Positions 1-10,334 of a stretch of DNA of 64,000 nt are shown piece after piece; within the stretch, counting starts at the first letter, position 1; every line of letters starts with the position of its first letter. Location: positions 1 through 64,000 of the forward strand of contig JADJTG010000010.1 of the NCBI GenBank assembly GCA_016711285.1, read 5' to 3'. The notes under the pieces are model-generated. The model was not told where the DNA came from. It saw nothing but the letters and a program-made list of their open reading frames with translations, and made no database searches. The translations under genes were made by a program, and so were the position numbers. The stretch comes from Sphingobacteriales bacterium. Lineage in GTDB: Bacteria > Bacteroidota > Bacteroidia > Chitinophagales > UBA2359.

Positions 1-606
1 GGTATATTGTCTGAAATGCCGACAAAAACCGTTTTTGTTCCACCGCCATTGTCTCGCGCACGAGGGGTCGTCAGAAGATTCGCGGGCAACCTGATTAAAA
101 TCTTTGCCTTTGAGCACAATATCTCATCTATTGAGCCGCAAGGCTTTGTTGTAGGCTTTCAGCGTATCTTCGGGCAAAAGCATCTTCGGCGCACATCACC
201 AATAGGCTACTCTTGCGCTCTTCTGCTTTGCTATGTTCGTAGGCTTCTTGATGAGTTCTTCGCCCACATCCCGGTCTGTGAGGTAGCTATGTGCCAATTG
301 GCGGCATATTGCTCCAACTCATTTTTGAACGAAGCCAAAGTATCCAAACCGATACTTTCGGCGGCTTTCACTTTTAATTTAAAAATTGATGAATAAATCA
401 AATACTCGCGCACCGATTGTTCTTTGTACAAATTGGCATCGTTGCGGTTGTTTTTTCACCCTATACAATTAAACCGACAAAGGCACTTCTTGTTTTCCAT
501 AGGTAAATAAAATGGAGTTGTTTTGTGCTGTTGCCAAATTATTGCAAAAAAACACCACACATACCGCTATCCAAGAAAAAAGCAGTAGTTTATTGCGAAA
601 AATCAT
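1..606 (-). pseudogene. Periplasmic peptidyl-prolyl isomerase (SurA/PpiC type), frameshifted, cut by window edge
   Basis: Read on the minus strand from an ATG at 606, the gene starts with a Sec signal peptide (MIFRNKLLLF... ending LATAQ). A stop at 469-471 breaks the first frame. Joining frames recovers a SurA-like N-terminal helical region (YKEQSVREYLIYSSIFKLKVKAAESIG), the family segment YLTDRDVGEELIK, then EDTLKAYNKAL and the parvulin start KDFNQVARESSDDPS...DNGGG, after which the window ends. At least three frame changes are needed (about 470, 310 and 180). The family folds outer-membrane proteins in the periplasm. I see no intact reading frame; it is either a decayed gene or a stretch with base-calling errors like its neighbours. 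The family call is secure from the joined frames. Confidence 0.75.
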
Positions 607-1018
607 AAGTAAAAATATAATATGTTTGTTGAACAAAAAAGATAAAAAACAAATATTTCTTTATAGAAAGTGGCTTCAAAAGTAAAAATATTTATGCACT
701 TATCTAAATGATAATGGTTAAAAAAAATATTAATGCCCGAACAGCATCGCAATGCAGCAAACTTTTCAGTGATGATAGTAACTGTCTATATATACTCCTG
801 AAAACAATATATTATCAGCATTTCAGTAGTATTACTGCCTAAAACGCCCCTTCTTATTTGTTGCAAAAATATGAATATTAACTTCTTTGCCTTTTATTAT
901 ACAGGCTGCTGGTGACAAAAAAATCTGATAAGTATATAAACAAATCATAGCTTTTCAGATATGTTTCTATGATTAAAAATACAAAATACTTTGAAATTAC
1001 TTCGACGAAGAATCGGAA
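607..1018. other. Intergenic region between the divergent isomerase and lon
   Basis: This is an AT-rich 412-bp spacer between two divergently read genes, so it should hold both promoters. I see no convincing TAnnTTTG box with a paired TTTG. A 7-bp inverted repeat, ATCATAG/CTATGAT, lies at 944-950 and 967-973, about 45 bp before the lon start. No RNA gene or small reading frame stands out. Confidence 0.4.
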
Positions 1019-3378
1019 ATGTTCCCTTTAGTATCTATTAACGAAGAGGTTTCCCAAATGAACGAATTTATGGAAATACCCGAAACGGTAGTTTTGTTGC
1101 CTTTGCGCAATACGGTGCTATTTCGAATATAGTAGTGCCTAAGAGGTGTAGGGCGCGATAAATCGCTTAAAACCGTAAAAGCCCACGATACCAACCAGCT
1201 TATCGGCGTAATTACGCAGCGGTCGGCACAGGTTGATGACCCCACTTCAAAAGATTTATACACCACCGGTACTTTGGCAAGGGTAGTAAAAATATTGAAA
1301 TTGCCCGATGATACGCATACGGTTATTTTACAGGGCAGGCAGCGTTTTGTTATAAAAAAAATAACTACTTTATCGCCTTATATCAAAGCACAAATACAAG
1401 CACTGCCCGAAGAAAAGGAAGAGCAAACGCCGAATTTAGAAGCTCTGATGTCGAGCCTGAAAGACGTGCCGTGCGTGCCATTGGAGTTGTCGCCGCAAAT
1501 TCCCAACGACATCACTTTTCTGGTGCGCAATATTGATAAAAATGCACACCTCACGCATTTTATATGCTCTAACTTAAATGTTCCTATTGAGGAAAAACAA
1601 AAACTCCTAGAAATCAACGATTTGCAGCAACGTGGTGAAAAACTATTAGCATTGCTGCATCACGAAATACAATTGCTGGAACTCAAAATAAAATTCAGTC
1701 GCGCGTAAATGTAGATAGACAAGCAGCAACGCGATTATTTTCTCCCACTAACAAATGAAACCCATTCAGGAGGAACTCGGCGAAGGGGCTTCTTTTGTGG
1801 GCGAACTGCAAAATCTGCGCGAACGCGCCAACAAAAATTGATGCCCACCGCCGCCCGCGAAGCATTTGACAAAGAAATGCGCAAAATACAGCGTATGAAC
1901 CCCAATATGGCGGATTATACGGTGAGCCTGAATTATTTGGAACTGCTGCTCGACTTGCCCTGGGACGAAGTGAGTCAAGATAATTTGGATTTGAAACGCG
2001 CTTCAAAAATTTTGGAAGATGACCACTATGGTTTGGATAAATCAAAGAGCGCATTTGGAATATTTGGCGATTTATCAAACTCAAAGGCGACCTCAAATCG
2101 CCGATTTTATGCTTTGTAGGACCTCCCGGAGTAGGAAAAACTTCGCTCGGACGCTCCATTGCGCGGGCACTCGGACGCAAGTATGTGCGTATGTCGCTCG
2201 GCGGCTTGCACGACGAATCGGAGGTGCGCGGACACCGCAAAACCTATATCGGTGCTATGCCCGGGCGCATTTTGCAATCGCTCTTACGCGTGGGTACTTC
2301 CAATCCGGTTTTTATATTGGACGAAATAGACAAAGTAGGTAATGATTTTCGCGGAGACCCTTCTTCGGCATTGCTCGAAGTACTCGACCCCGAAACAAAA
2401 CAGCACTTTTTACGATAATTATCTGGAGTTAGAATACGACCTCTCGCGTGTGATGTTTATCGCCACTCCAATAATTTATCCACCATACAGCCCGCCCTGC
2501 TCGACCGTATGGAAATTATTCAGTTGAGCGGTTATTCTACGGAAGAAAAATAGAAATTGCAAAAAACACCTCATTCCCGAACAGAAAAACACGGCTTACA
2601 GCCGAAGCAGTTCAAGATTTCGGACAAAGCACTGGCGGTAATGATTGACGAATACACCCACGAGTCGGGAGTGCGCGATTTGGAGCGCAAAATCGCCGCC
2701 CTGATGCGTCACATTGCCAAATTGGTGGCAATGTACGAAGAAATACCCTCCAAAATAGATGTGGAAATGGTGCATCAGGTGTTGGACATCAGCACGCGCA
2801 TGGAGCCGGAACGCTACACCGGAAACAATGCAGCAGGAGTGGCTATCGGCTTGGCGTGGACGGCGAGCGGCGGCGACATTTTATTTGTAGAAACCAACCG
2901 CAGCAGAGGCAAAGGCAATTTAATACTTACGGGTAATCTGGGCGATGTGATGAAAGAGTCGGCGACAACGGCGTTGAGTTTTATCAAAGCCAACAGTAAA
3001 ACACTCGGCATCAACGAAGACATATTTTCCGAAAACGACCTGCATATCCACATTCCCGAAGGAGCTATTCCGAAAGACGGACCCTCGGCGGGAGTCACTT
3101 TGCTCACGGCTTTGGTGTCTTTGTTGTCGGGGCAGCCCGTAAAACCCCTATCTGGCGATGAGCGGCGAAATATATTGCGCGGCAAAGTATTGCCGGTGGG
3201 TGGTATCAAAGAAAAAATATTGGCGGCACAGCGAGCCGGTATCAAAGAAGTGATTTTGTGCGAGGAAAACCGCAAAAATGTGGAAAAAATCAATCCTAAT
3301 TTTATCAAAAACCTGCAATTTCATTATGTAAAAACGATGCAGGAAGTATTGGAAATTGCTTTGCCGAGCAAAAAATAA
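1019..3378 (+). pseudogene. lon: ATP-dependent protease Lon, broken by multiple frameshifts
   Basis: Lon is a cytosolic AAA+ serine protease that degrades misfolded and regulatory proteins. The whole family layout is present but spread over several frames: the N-terminal substrate domain starts MFPLVSINEEV (1019) and continues through 1274-1708; the linker follows at 1838-2119; the AAA+ module has Walker A GPPGVGKTS (about 2126-2152) and Walker B FILDEIDKVG (about 2311-2340); the protease domain lies at 2557-3378 with the catalytic serine in PKDGPSAG and the lysine in GGIKEK. Single-base shifts occur near 1128, 1148, 1700, 1835, 2035, 2397, 2475 and 2550. A compensated double shift (3152-3172) turns the expected PYLAMSGEI into PLSGDERRNI. 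The length matches a full Lon of about 790 residues. It is followed 12 bp later by lptE. Confidence 0.85.
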
Positions 3379-3390
3379 AACAATTATGCA

Positions 3391-3899
3391 ATGATGAGTA
3401 AGAGGGTTTTGCTATATACTTGCCTGCCAATACTGCTGCTGCTGTGGCAATCCTGCGGCATTTATTCTTTCAGTGGTGCTTCGGTGCCGCCGGAGGTGCA
3501 GACGGTGTCGGTGTTGTATTTTAAAAATGAAGCCTCTTTGGTCAATGCGCGCCTCAGTCCTTTGCTCACCGAAAAAATGCAAAACAAATTCGTCAACGAA
3601 ACGCGCCTGAACCTCAAAGACAGAGGCGGCGATTTGGAGTTTTCGGGGGCGGTGGTGAATTATACGGTAGTGCCGGTGGCTCTCAACAGCAACGAGCGTG
3701 CCTCTTTGAGCCGCCTCACCATAGAGGTGCGCTGCACTTATCTCAACCGCCTCAGTCAGGAAACGTGGACAAACTCCTTACACGCTACGAAGATTTTGAA
3801 AGCACCCTTACCCTGCGCGAAGTGGAAGACCAACTCATTGAAAACATCACCAAACAAATTACCGATGATATTTTTAATAAAGCCTTGGTAAATTGGTAG
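3391..3899 (+). CDS. lptE: LPS-assembly lipoprotein LptE, one frameshift near the 3' end
   Basis: LptE is the outer-membrane lipoprotein that plugs the LptD barrel and helps insert lipopolysaccharide. The product begins with a hydrophobic signal and a lipobox (LLLLWQSC), followed by the typical CGIYSFSGASVPPEVQTVSVLYFKN and a region rich in beta-strands, including the family segment DLEFSGAVVNYTVVPVA. The open frame stops at 3891, but from about 3775 the next frame gives the expected C-terminus, TRYEDFESTLTLREVEDQ to ITDDIFNKALVNW, ending at 3899. The gene therefore carries one apparent single-base shift. It lies 12 bp after lon and is probably co-transcribed. Usual length is about 165-175 residues, as here. 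Confidence 0.75.
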
Positions 3900-4011
3900 T
3901 AAAGCGGCAAAATGTGTGTAATTTTGAATATCCTATGACAAAATTTGCAAATAAATAAGCTATCTTGCGTATTTATTTATACGACATATAAAATATATAC
4001 ACACTTTAATC

Positions 4012-6409
4012 ATGAGAAAACTGCACCTTTTTTGGAGCATTTGGCTGTGCTGTTGGGCAACAACGGCGGCACAAAATCAAATGCAACTCCTTTCCAATTA
4101 TACTTACAGCGAAATGTTGAGCAGTTGCTGGGGCTATGCCGCCAACGATAAAGAATATGCCTTGGTGGGTTTAAAAAGTGGTTTGTCGGTGGTTGATGTT
4201 ACCACACCCGAACAGCCCGAACAAGTGCAGTTTATTCCGGCTCAAGCCAACAGTATATGGCGCGAAATGAAAACTTTTTCGCACTACGCCTATATTGTAC
4301 ACGATGGTTTTTCGGGCAGTTCTGACGGTTTGCTCATCGCCGACCTGCAATATTTGCCCGATAGTATTCATTATCAATCCTACTATGGCATCAATGATAC
4401 TATTGCTACCGTACACGCCCTGTGGGTAGATGAAGACGGCTATCTGTATTTATACGGCTACAACAACAAAAACAAAAATGTACCTGTGGGAAAACGCGGT
4501 GCTTTGATACTTGACCTCAACGCCAACCCGATGCAGCCGCCGATTGTGGGGGCTTATTCCAACTATTACACACACGATGGATATGTGCGCAACAACCGCC
4601 TGTATAGCGGCGAAATCTACAACGGTCATTTTTCGGTGGTAGATGTGAGCGACAAAAGCGCACCGCAAATTTTAACCACACAAGAAACACCGGGCGCATT
4701 TACACACAATACCTGGCTTTCGGACGACAGCCACACCCTCTACACTACTGACGAAAAAGGCGATGCTTATATTGCAGCTTATAATATAGAAGATTTGAAC
4801 GATGTGCAACTTTTGGATATTTATCAGTCCAACGCCGGCAGCAATGCTGCACCACACAACGTAAAAGTGTTCAACGATTTTATTGTTGCCAGCTACTACA
4901 ACGATGGCGTAGTGATTGTAGATGCCCACGAACCTGACAATTTGGTACAAACAGAATTTTATGATACCAATCCGCTCACAGGCTGCTGTTTTGAGGGCTG
5001 TTGGGACGCATATCCTTTTTGCCCAGCGGAAATATCATCGCCTCCGACCGCGCCACCGGCTTGTGGGTCGTGCAGCCCACTTACCAAAGAGCCGCCTATA
5101 TAAAAGGAATGGTGAGCGACTCGGCAAGCGGCACACCGCTTCATAATGTACAGGTAAAAATACTGAATACCGCCTACACCGACTCCACCAATATAGCGGG
5201 TGCTTACAAAAGCGGCGTTGCCAATGCAGGTGTTTATACGGTAGAGTTCAGCAAATTCGGCTATTATCCCAAAACCGTCACCACCACACTCAATACCGCC
5301 GAATACACCAATTTAGATGTGCAGTTGGTTCAGAAAGAAAAATTTACACTGACAATAGAAACGCAGGTAAGCGCAGTTTGCATTCCTTATACTGCTGCTT
5401 GTTATGTATTACTTATCAATCCCGAAGGTGAAGAAGAATTATATATTTCAGACCAAAATGGCATTATTCAAATTCCTGATTTTGTACCGGATCAATATGA
5501 TATTTATATAGGATTGTGGGGGCAAGAAATATATTACTATGAAAATTATACAATAGAGGAAAACTCCATAACTTTATATACAGGAGGTCAGGATATAATC
5601 GCAGATGATTTTTTCTTTGATTATGGTTGGCAGGTAAGCGGCGACAGCATAAATGGTATGTGGGAACGCGGAATACCGCACGGGGCTACGCACAACAATA
5701 TTGCTTGTGCGCCTTATAGCGATGTAAATGATGATTATGGTGGTTTTTGCTATATGACAGGCAATGCCGCCGCTGCTTTGGAACAACAAGATTTAGATGC
5801 AGGCACTACTATTCTGCGTTCTCCTGATTTCGGTTGGATTAATCCGCAAGGATTTGATAATCTTTGAGTTTTAATTTATGGGCATGCGGCAGCGGCTCGT
5901 CTGTAATTCGTTGCAGTGTGGGCAATGACGACACTACTTTTTTGCTGCAAGAATGGGCAGATACGGATATTACCAACAGCACCTGGCAATATTTTGAATT
6001 TAGCCGTCCTGATAACTCCAACGCTTTTCCCACTTACTATTTTGAAATCAGTGTTACCGAAACCGACACTTCGGCAACTGCTTATACCGAAGTTGCTTTT
6101 GATAATTTCAGAGTAGAAGCGGCAGGTGTGGGCTTTGGCAACGAGCCGCAAACAATACTCCCGCTTGTAATAGCTCCCAATCCTACCGCCGATATGCTGC
6201 AAGTGCATTTTTCCGGCGAAGCGATGCACGAAAATATCAGTTTGCGTATCAGCGATGCACAAGGCAGATGCGTATGGCAGCGCGATTTTGTACCCGCCGC
6301 TTCATTGGGTGAGGTGAGCTTGCAAAATTTGGCAACGGGAATTTACTATATTTCGGCGCAAAACACAAGCGGCAAACGCTGGGGGGCTAAGTTTTTAAAA
6401 ACGCAATAA
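4012..6409 (+). CDS. LVIVD beta-propeller protein with T9SS sorting domain, two frameshifts
   Basis: This secreted protein of about 795 residues is reconstructed from three frames (4012 to about 5000, 5001-5867, 5864-6409). It starts with a signal peptide (FWSIWLCCWATTAAQ). Residues about 40-330 form LVIVD-type propeller blades (SGLSVVDVTTPEQPEQV, NGHFSVVDVSDKSAPQI, DGVVIVDAHEP, GLWVVQPTYQRA). A carboxypeptidase-regulatory-like Ig fold follows (IKGMVSDSASGTPLHNVQV), then a jelly-roll-like region. The C-terminus is a type IX secretion sorting domain (PLVIAPNPTADMLQVHF ... LQNLATGIYYI ... KFLKTQ). Secretion across the outer membrane by T9SS is expected from the tail; the ligand is unknown. The shifts near 5000 and 5863 each need only one base to restore the frame. 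It stands alone between lptE and an IS256 remnant. Confidence 0.75.
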
Positions 6410-6607
6410 TGATGTATTTTTTGGAACAATATATTTAATTTCAGATAACAATATTGATTGTTTAATAATATGGTTCTCAGTTATTTACCCTTAAAATACT
6501 TCATATTATACCAAAACGATTTATTTACTGCGTATTGATGAGGCATATATGCTAAGGCTCGTCTGCCTTTTATCTTATAATAAATGATAAAACAGAGGTA
6601 TTGTATT

Positions 6608-7092
6608 AAAAAAGCGACCATCTTTCCTAAAACAGAAGTACGGAGTTGTATCGTACACCAAATCCGCAATTCATTAAAATATGTTCAAAATAAGGACCAT
6701 AAAGAATTTATGCAGGATTTATAAGACTTGTTTATCAGGCAGCCAAGGAATTGGCAGAATTGGAATTGGCTAAACTGGAAGAAAAATAGGGTATCAAATG
6801 CCCCCTCGTCTTCCAATCATGGCAAAGAAAATGGGACAAATTGAGTACCTGTTTTAACTATCCCCAAGCTATCTGAAAGATTATCTATACCACCAATGCC
6901 ATTGAGAGTTATCATCGCCAAATCCGAAAAGTTACCAAAAACAAGGGAGCTTTCCCCTCCGATATGGCTTTGATAAAACTCATCTTTTTAGCGGCAAAAA
7001 ATATTCAGAATAAGTGGAATTGCTCAACCCAAAATTATGTTCCCAGACAGTATTCAAATTTATATTTAAATAACCCTATTTCTTACGGATAG
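6608..7092 (+). pseudogene. IS256-family transposase, C-terminal remnant
   Basis: The frame starting near 6608 reads KKATIFPKTEVRSCIVHQIRNSLKYV, then KDHKEFMQDL, VYQAAKELAELELAKLEEK, YTTNAIESYHRQIRKVTKNKGAF and ALIKLIFLAAKNIQNKWN. These are signature segments of the mutator/IS256 transposase C-terminal half, including the region with the last catalytic glutamate (NAIES). Stops interrupt it (TAA after MQDL, TAG at the position of the tryptophan in EEKWG, TGA before KIIYTTN). The N-terminal half is absent. It is a dead fragment. Its outer end is probably the repeat at 7153-7173. Confidence 0.85.
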
Positions 7093-7152
7093 CGCAGTTT
7101 ATTTTACACGCCCAAACAAATAGATATTTTAATGGTATAACCTTTTAACTTA

Positions 7153-7173
7153 TACAGTTTGTGAAATACTACC
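7153..7173 (+). repeat. Terminal inverted repeat of the IS256-type element
   Basis: The sequence TACAGTTTGTGAAATACTACC, about 60 bp beyond the transposase remnant, matches TACATAGTTTGTGAAATACTACT at 37763-37785, which lies just outside a transposase N-terminal fragment read the other way. Read outward from each transposase the two sequences are the same, as expected for left and right ends of one element. The assignment is inferred from position and similarity. Confidence 0.6.
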
Positions 7174-7174
7174 T

Positions 7175-7182
7175 TAACTTTG
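7175..7182 (+). promoter_or_regulatory. TAnnTTTG -7 box for the cysteine-rich repeat gene
   Basis: TAACTTTG matches the Bacteroidota sigma-ABfrA -7 consensus TAnnTTTG. It lies 43 bp before the ATG at 7226, directly next to the IS256 end. No good -33 TTTG occurs at the usual 19-21 bp distance; a TTTG inside the IS end sits only 13 bp away. Confidence 0.5.
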
Positions 7183-7225
7183 TTAAATATGTTTTTAAAT
7201 TTATCACACCCTGAATTTTTTAGAT

Positions 7226-9133
7226 ATGAAATTATTTTTGCGCTTTCCATTTATACATTGCTCTTTGCTTATTTGCGGTATTTTGTTGTTGATGTCGCCG
7301 CAGCCCGCCATCGCACAAACGTATGATTGCCCCGAACTGCAAGCCAATACAGGCGATGCCTGCGATGATGGCTTATGCAGTACGCAAGACGACAGCATTT
7401 CGGCAGATTGTATTTGTGTGGGTACTGCTATTGTTCCTTCTTGCAACGATGATATATGCAGCACCTACGATGTATATAACTCCAATACTTGTACTTGCAC
7501 GCACATTCCTATTCCGAATTTTGCTGTTCCTTCTTGCGAAGACATATTTTGTTATACGCTGGATTATTATGATTTTAATAATTGCCGCTGTGTACATACG
7601 CCCTTTGCGCTCAATTGTGATGATGGCGACTGTAATACCACCGATGTATTCTACCGCCCCACCTGCGAGTGTTTGCATCGCAGTGTATCCGATACTTTGG
7701 CTTGCGATGACGGCGATTGTAGCACCAAAGATGTGTACGATGCCGCCGCTTGCAGTTGTCATTATATAGACATTCCTATACCCGATTGTAGCAGTGACGA
7801 TTGTAATGCTTATTTATCGTATGATTTTAGTACTTGTTCTTGTACTTATCCCCCTTCTCCTCCTCCAGCTTGTGATGATGGCGATTGCAGAACTTCTGAT
7901 GGTTATGATGTATCTACCTGCAATTGTATTCACGAGTTTATTCCGCCACAAACATTAGAGGGCTGCGATGACGGTGATTGCAATACGGCAGAAATATATG
8001 ATTTGACAACTTGCGAATGTGCACACGCAGATGTCGGTTTGCCCAATGTGTGCGATGATATAAACTGCAATACTGTTGATTATTACGATACCGATTCGTG
8101 TAAATGTGTATATATACCGCAACCCATTCCCAATTGTGATGATGGTATTTGCAGCAATGGGGTAGAATATTGGGATAAGTCTTCCTGTGTGTGTAAATTG
8201 CTATCGGGCAGTGTGCCGCCGCCTCGCAACTGTGCCGATTGGGACTGCACTACTTTAGATGTTTATGATGAAGCAATTTGCCAATGCCTGCATTTTGCCG
8301 TTGCTGCACCGGATTGCAACGACAACGACTGCACAACGGCAGATATATTAGATGCTGTTACTTGTACCTGTGAGCATTTTCCTGCCGACCAAACTAATGC
8401 CTGCGATGATGACAACTGCAATACTGCCGATATTTATGATACCGATTTATGCAATTGCGTGCATACCCTGATAACATATAATTGCGATGACAGCGATTGC
8501 GCTACTATAGATTTATATAACGAAGCGGCTTGTCTGTGCTACCACGAAGCCGTAAATTGTGACGATGGTGATTGTAATACCATTGACAGCTTTAATTCGG
8601 AAAGCTGCTCCTGCGACCATGCAGTAATTTTGCTGCCCTACTGTGATGACAATAATTGCAGCACCAACGATTCTTATAATTCGGACTACTGTTATTGCTA
8701 CTACGAACCCATTTACTGCAATGACAGTTGTGTTTATACCTACGACTATTTTAATTTAGCCACTTGCCAGTGTGAGTACACCCTCATTGAAACAGTGTCC
8801 TGCGATGACCAGAATCCGCTGACTACTGATGATGTAATCAACACAAATTGTATTTGCGAAGGTATATTGACAGATGGTGTAGAAACAACAGGAAGCATTG
8901 AAAACAAAAAATTATACATTGCCCAAAATCCGGTACGTGCTCAATTGCATTTGATATGGAAATCTGCAACGCCCGAACGCTTACAATTAATAGATGTTCA
9001 GAGTAAACCGATATTGGACATCTCTATCCGTCAGGGCGATAATTTTATTGATATAGCGCATTTGCCGCAGGGCGTTTATTTTGCCAAAATCGGCAGGGGT
9101 TCAGTGGAAAAAATTATTATTTTACGACCATAA
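7226..9133 (+). CDS. Secreted cysteine-rich repeat protein (18 repeats) with T9SS tail
   Basis: The 635-residue product has a signal peptide ending in PAIAQ (residues 1 to about 31) and then about 18 imperfect repeats of 25-30 residues to about residue 550. The core is C-D-D-G-D-C-N-T-x-D-x-Y-D-x-x-x-C-x-C-x-H, with four conserved cysteines and a run of acidic residues per unit. The pattern suggests disulfide-stabilised, possibly calcium-binding modules; that is inference. The last 75 residues (IAQNPVRAQLHLIWKS ... IDIAHLPQGVYFAKIG ... KIIILRP) are a type IX sorting domain, so the protein should be exported and released or anchored at the surface. Units differ by many substitutions, so the array is old. 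I recognise no enzymatic domain. Confidence 0.8.
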   Translation: MKLFLRFPFIHCSLLICGILLLMSPQPAIAQTYDCPELQANTGDACDDGLCSTQDDSISADCICVGTAIVPSCNDDICSTYDVYNSNTCTCTHIPIPNFAVPSCEDIFCYTLDYYDFNNCRCVHTPFALNCDDGDCNTTDVFYRPTCECLHRSVSDTLACDDGDCSTKDVYDAAACSCHYIDIPIPDCSSDDCNAYLSYDFSTCSCTYPPSPPPACDDGDCRTSDGYDVSTCNCIHEFIPPQTLEGCDDGDCNTAEIYDLTTCECAHADVGLPNVCDDINCNTVDYYDTDSCKCVYIPQPIPNCDDGICSNGVEYWDKSSCVCKLLSGSVPPPRNCADWDCTTLDVYDEAICQCLHFAVAAPDCNDNDCTTADILDAVTCTCEHFPADQTNACDDDNCNTADIYDTDLCNCVHTLITYNCDDSDCATIDLYNEAACLCYHEAVNCDDGDCNTIDSFNSESCSCDHAVILLPYCDDNNCSTNDSYNSDYCYCYYEPIYCNDSCVYTYDYFNLATCQCEYTLIETVSCDDQNPLTTDDVINTNCICEGILTDGVETTGSIENKKLYIAQNPVRAQLHLIWKSATPERLQLIDVQSKPILDISIRQGDNFIDIAHLPQGVYFAKIGRGSVEKIIILRP

Positions 9134-9185
9134 TTTTCCTGTAAGCAAGTTTTTGAAGGTAGTGTTTTTTTAAAAAAAGAAATGC

Positions 9186-9193
9186 TACCTTTG
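9186..9193 (+). promoter_or_regulatory. Possible -7 box directly before the histidine kinase start
   Basis: TACCTTTG fits TAnnTTTG and ends 4 bp before the ATG at 9198. Transcription would start at about 9199, which implies a leaderless message or a start codon further in. A paired -33 box is not evident. Confidence 0.35.
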
Positions 9194-9197
9194 AATA

Positions 9198-10235
9198 ATG
9201 CTCAAAAATCTGAAACATATTTTTTCGCCTTTGTTGTGGTTTTATGCTTTAGTGGTGTATGTATTTGCCATGTCGGTGTGGTGGATTAATCTGCACTTGC
9301 GCAACAACCGCGATTTGTACCGCCTCAATGTAGAATTGTTGGAGATGGAGGGCGAAAAATACGGCAAAACACCGCAAACTATTCGCAGCACGCCGCAATA
9401 CGCCCACATAGAGCAGCATTTTGCTTCGCAACGCACTATGATTTTGAGCGAAGGAGCTGTTTTTTTGCTCATTTTGTCGTTGGGAGTATATCGTATTCAC
9501 GGAGCTTTTAAAAAGGAGTTGTCGCTCAATCATCAGCAGCGCAATTTTTTGCTTTCCATCACCCACGAACTCAAATCGCCGCTTGCCGCCCTGAAATTGG
9601 TGGTACAAACGCTGCTCAACCGACAATTAGACCCCGAAAAACAAAAAAAACTCCTCCACAATGCCCTCAACGACACCGACCGCCTGCACGAATTGGTAGA
9701 AAACCTCCTGCTCGCCGCCAAATTGGAAAGCCAAAGTGCCTCTTTCAGTTTGCAACCTTTGTGTATTTCTGATTTGTTGCAGGCTTTGTTTGATGAATTT
9801 AGTGAAAAATACGAAAATTTGCGGCATTTTGAGAGCCGCATAGAAACAGATGTATGGCTACACGCCGACCCTTTGGCATTGCAATCACTATGTATAAATT
9901 TGTTGGACAACGCCCTCAAATATTCGCGGCAGGGCGATACGATTTCGTGTGTGCTGTTTACCAAAGGTAACGAATTGCACTGGGAAGTGGCAGACAGCGG
10001 TATTGGTATTGCCGCCGCCGACAAAAAGAAAGTGTTTGAAAAATTTTATCGCGTGGGCAACGAAGACACCCGCAGCACCAAAGGCACAGGTTTGGGGCTT
10101 TTTATTGTACACGAGTTGGTGCACATGATGCGCGGCAGCATCAGCATCAAAGACAATAAACCGCGCGGCACGGTGTTCCTGCTTGTTTTTCCTGTCAGTG
10201 GCAATACTTCCGCTGCTTATAATATCATTGTATAA
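9198..10235 (+). CDS. Membrane sensor histidine kinase
   Basis: This 345-residue kinase has two membrane segments (about 11-30 and 84-101) enclosing a short periplasmic loop of about 55 residues. The dimerisation/phosphoacceptor domain follows, with H123 in FLLSITHELKSPLAALK. The HATPase domain carries the N box (LLDNALKYS), G1 (DSGIGI), F box (FEKFYRV) and G2 (GTGLGLFIV). It phosphorylates a cognate response regulator, but no regulator gene is adjacent; the next gene is convergent. The signal sensed is unknown. Confidence 0.85.
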   Translation: MLKNLKHIFSPLLWFYALVVYVFAMSVWWINLHLRNNRDLYRLNVELLEMEGEKYGKTPQTIRSTPQYAHIEQHFASQRTMILSEGAVFLLILSLGVYRIHGAFKKELSLNHQQRNFLLSITHELKSPLAALKLVVQTLLNRQLDPEKQKKLLHNALNDTDRLHELVENLLLAAKLESQSASFSLQPLCISDLLQALFDEFSEKYENLRHFESRIETDVWLHADPLALQSLCINLLDNALKYSRQGDTISCVLFTKGNELHWEVADSGIGIAAADKKKVFEKFYRVGNEDTRSTKGTGLGLFIVHELVHMMRGSISIKDNKPRGTVFLLVFPVSGNTSAAYNIIV

Positions 10236-10334
10236 AGCGTTGGAAATCAAATATTAATAATAATACACAATCTATGCCCAATATCATATTTATCTCAATT
10301 TTTCTTTAAATAAAAAGATACTAAAAAACGAGCA

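Noticed and set aside
7..396. Plus-strand 129-residue open frame at the left edge
   Set aside because: The minus strand carries recognisable SurA/PpiC segments over the same bases, so this frame is antisense.
997..1266. Minus-strand open frame over the lon 5' end
   Set aside because: It is the shadow of lon coding sequence; the plus-strand frames match Lon residue by residue.
6481..6669. Minus-strand 62-residue open frame next to the IS256 remnant
   Set aside because: It partly overlaps the antisense of the transposase remnant, has no family match and lacks a plausible start context.
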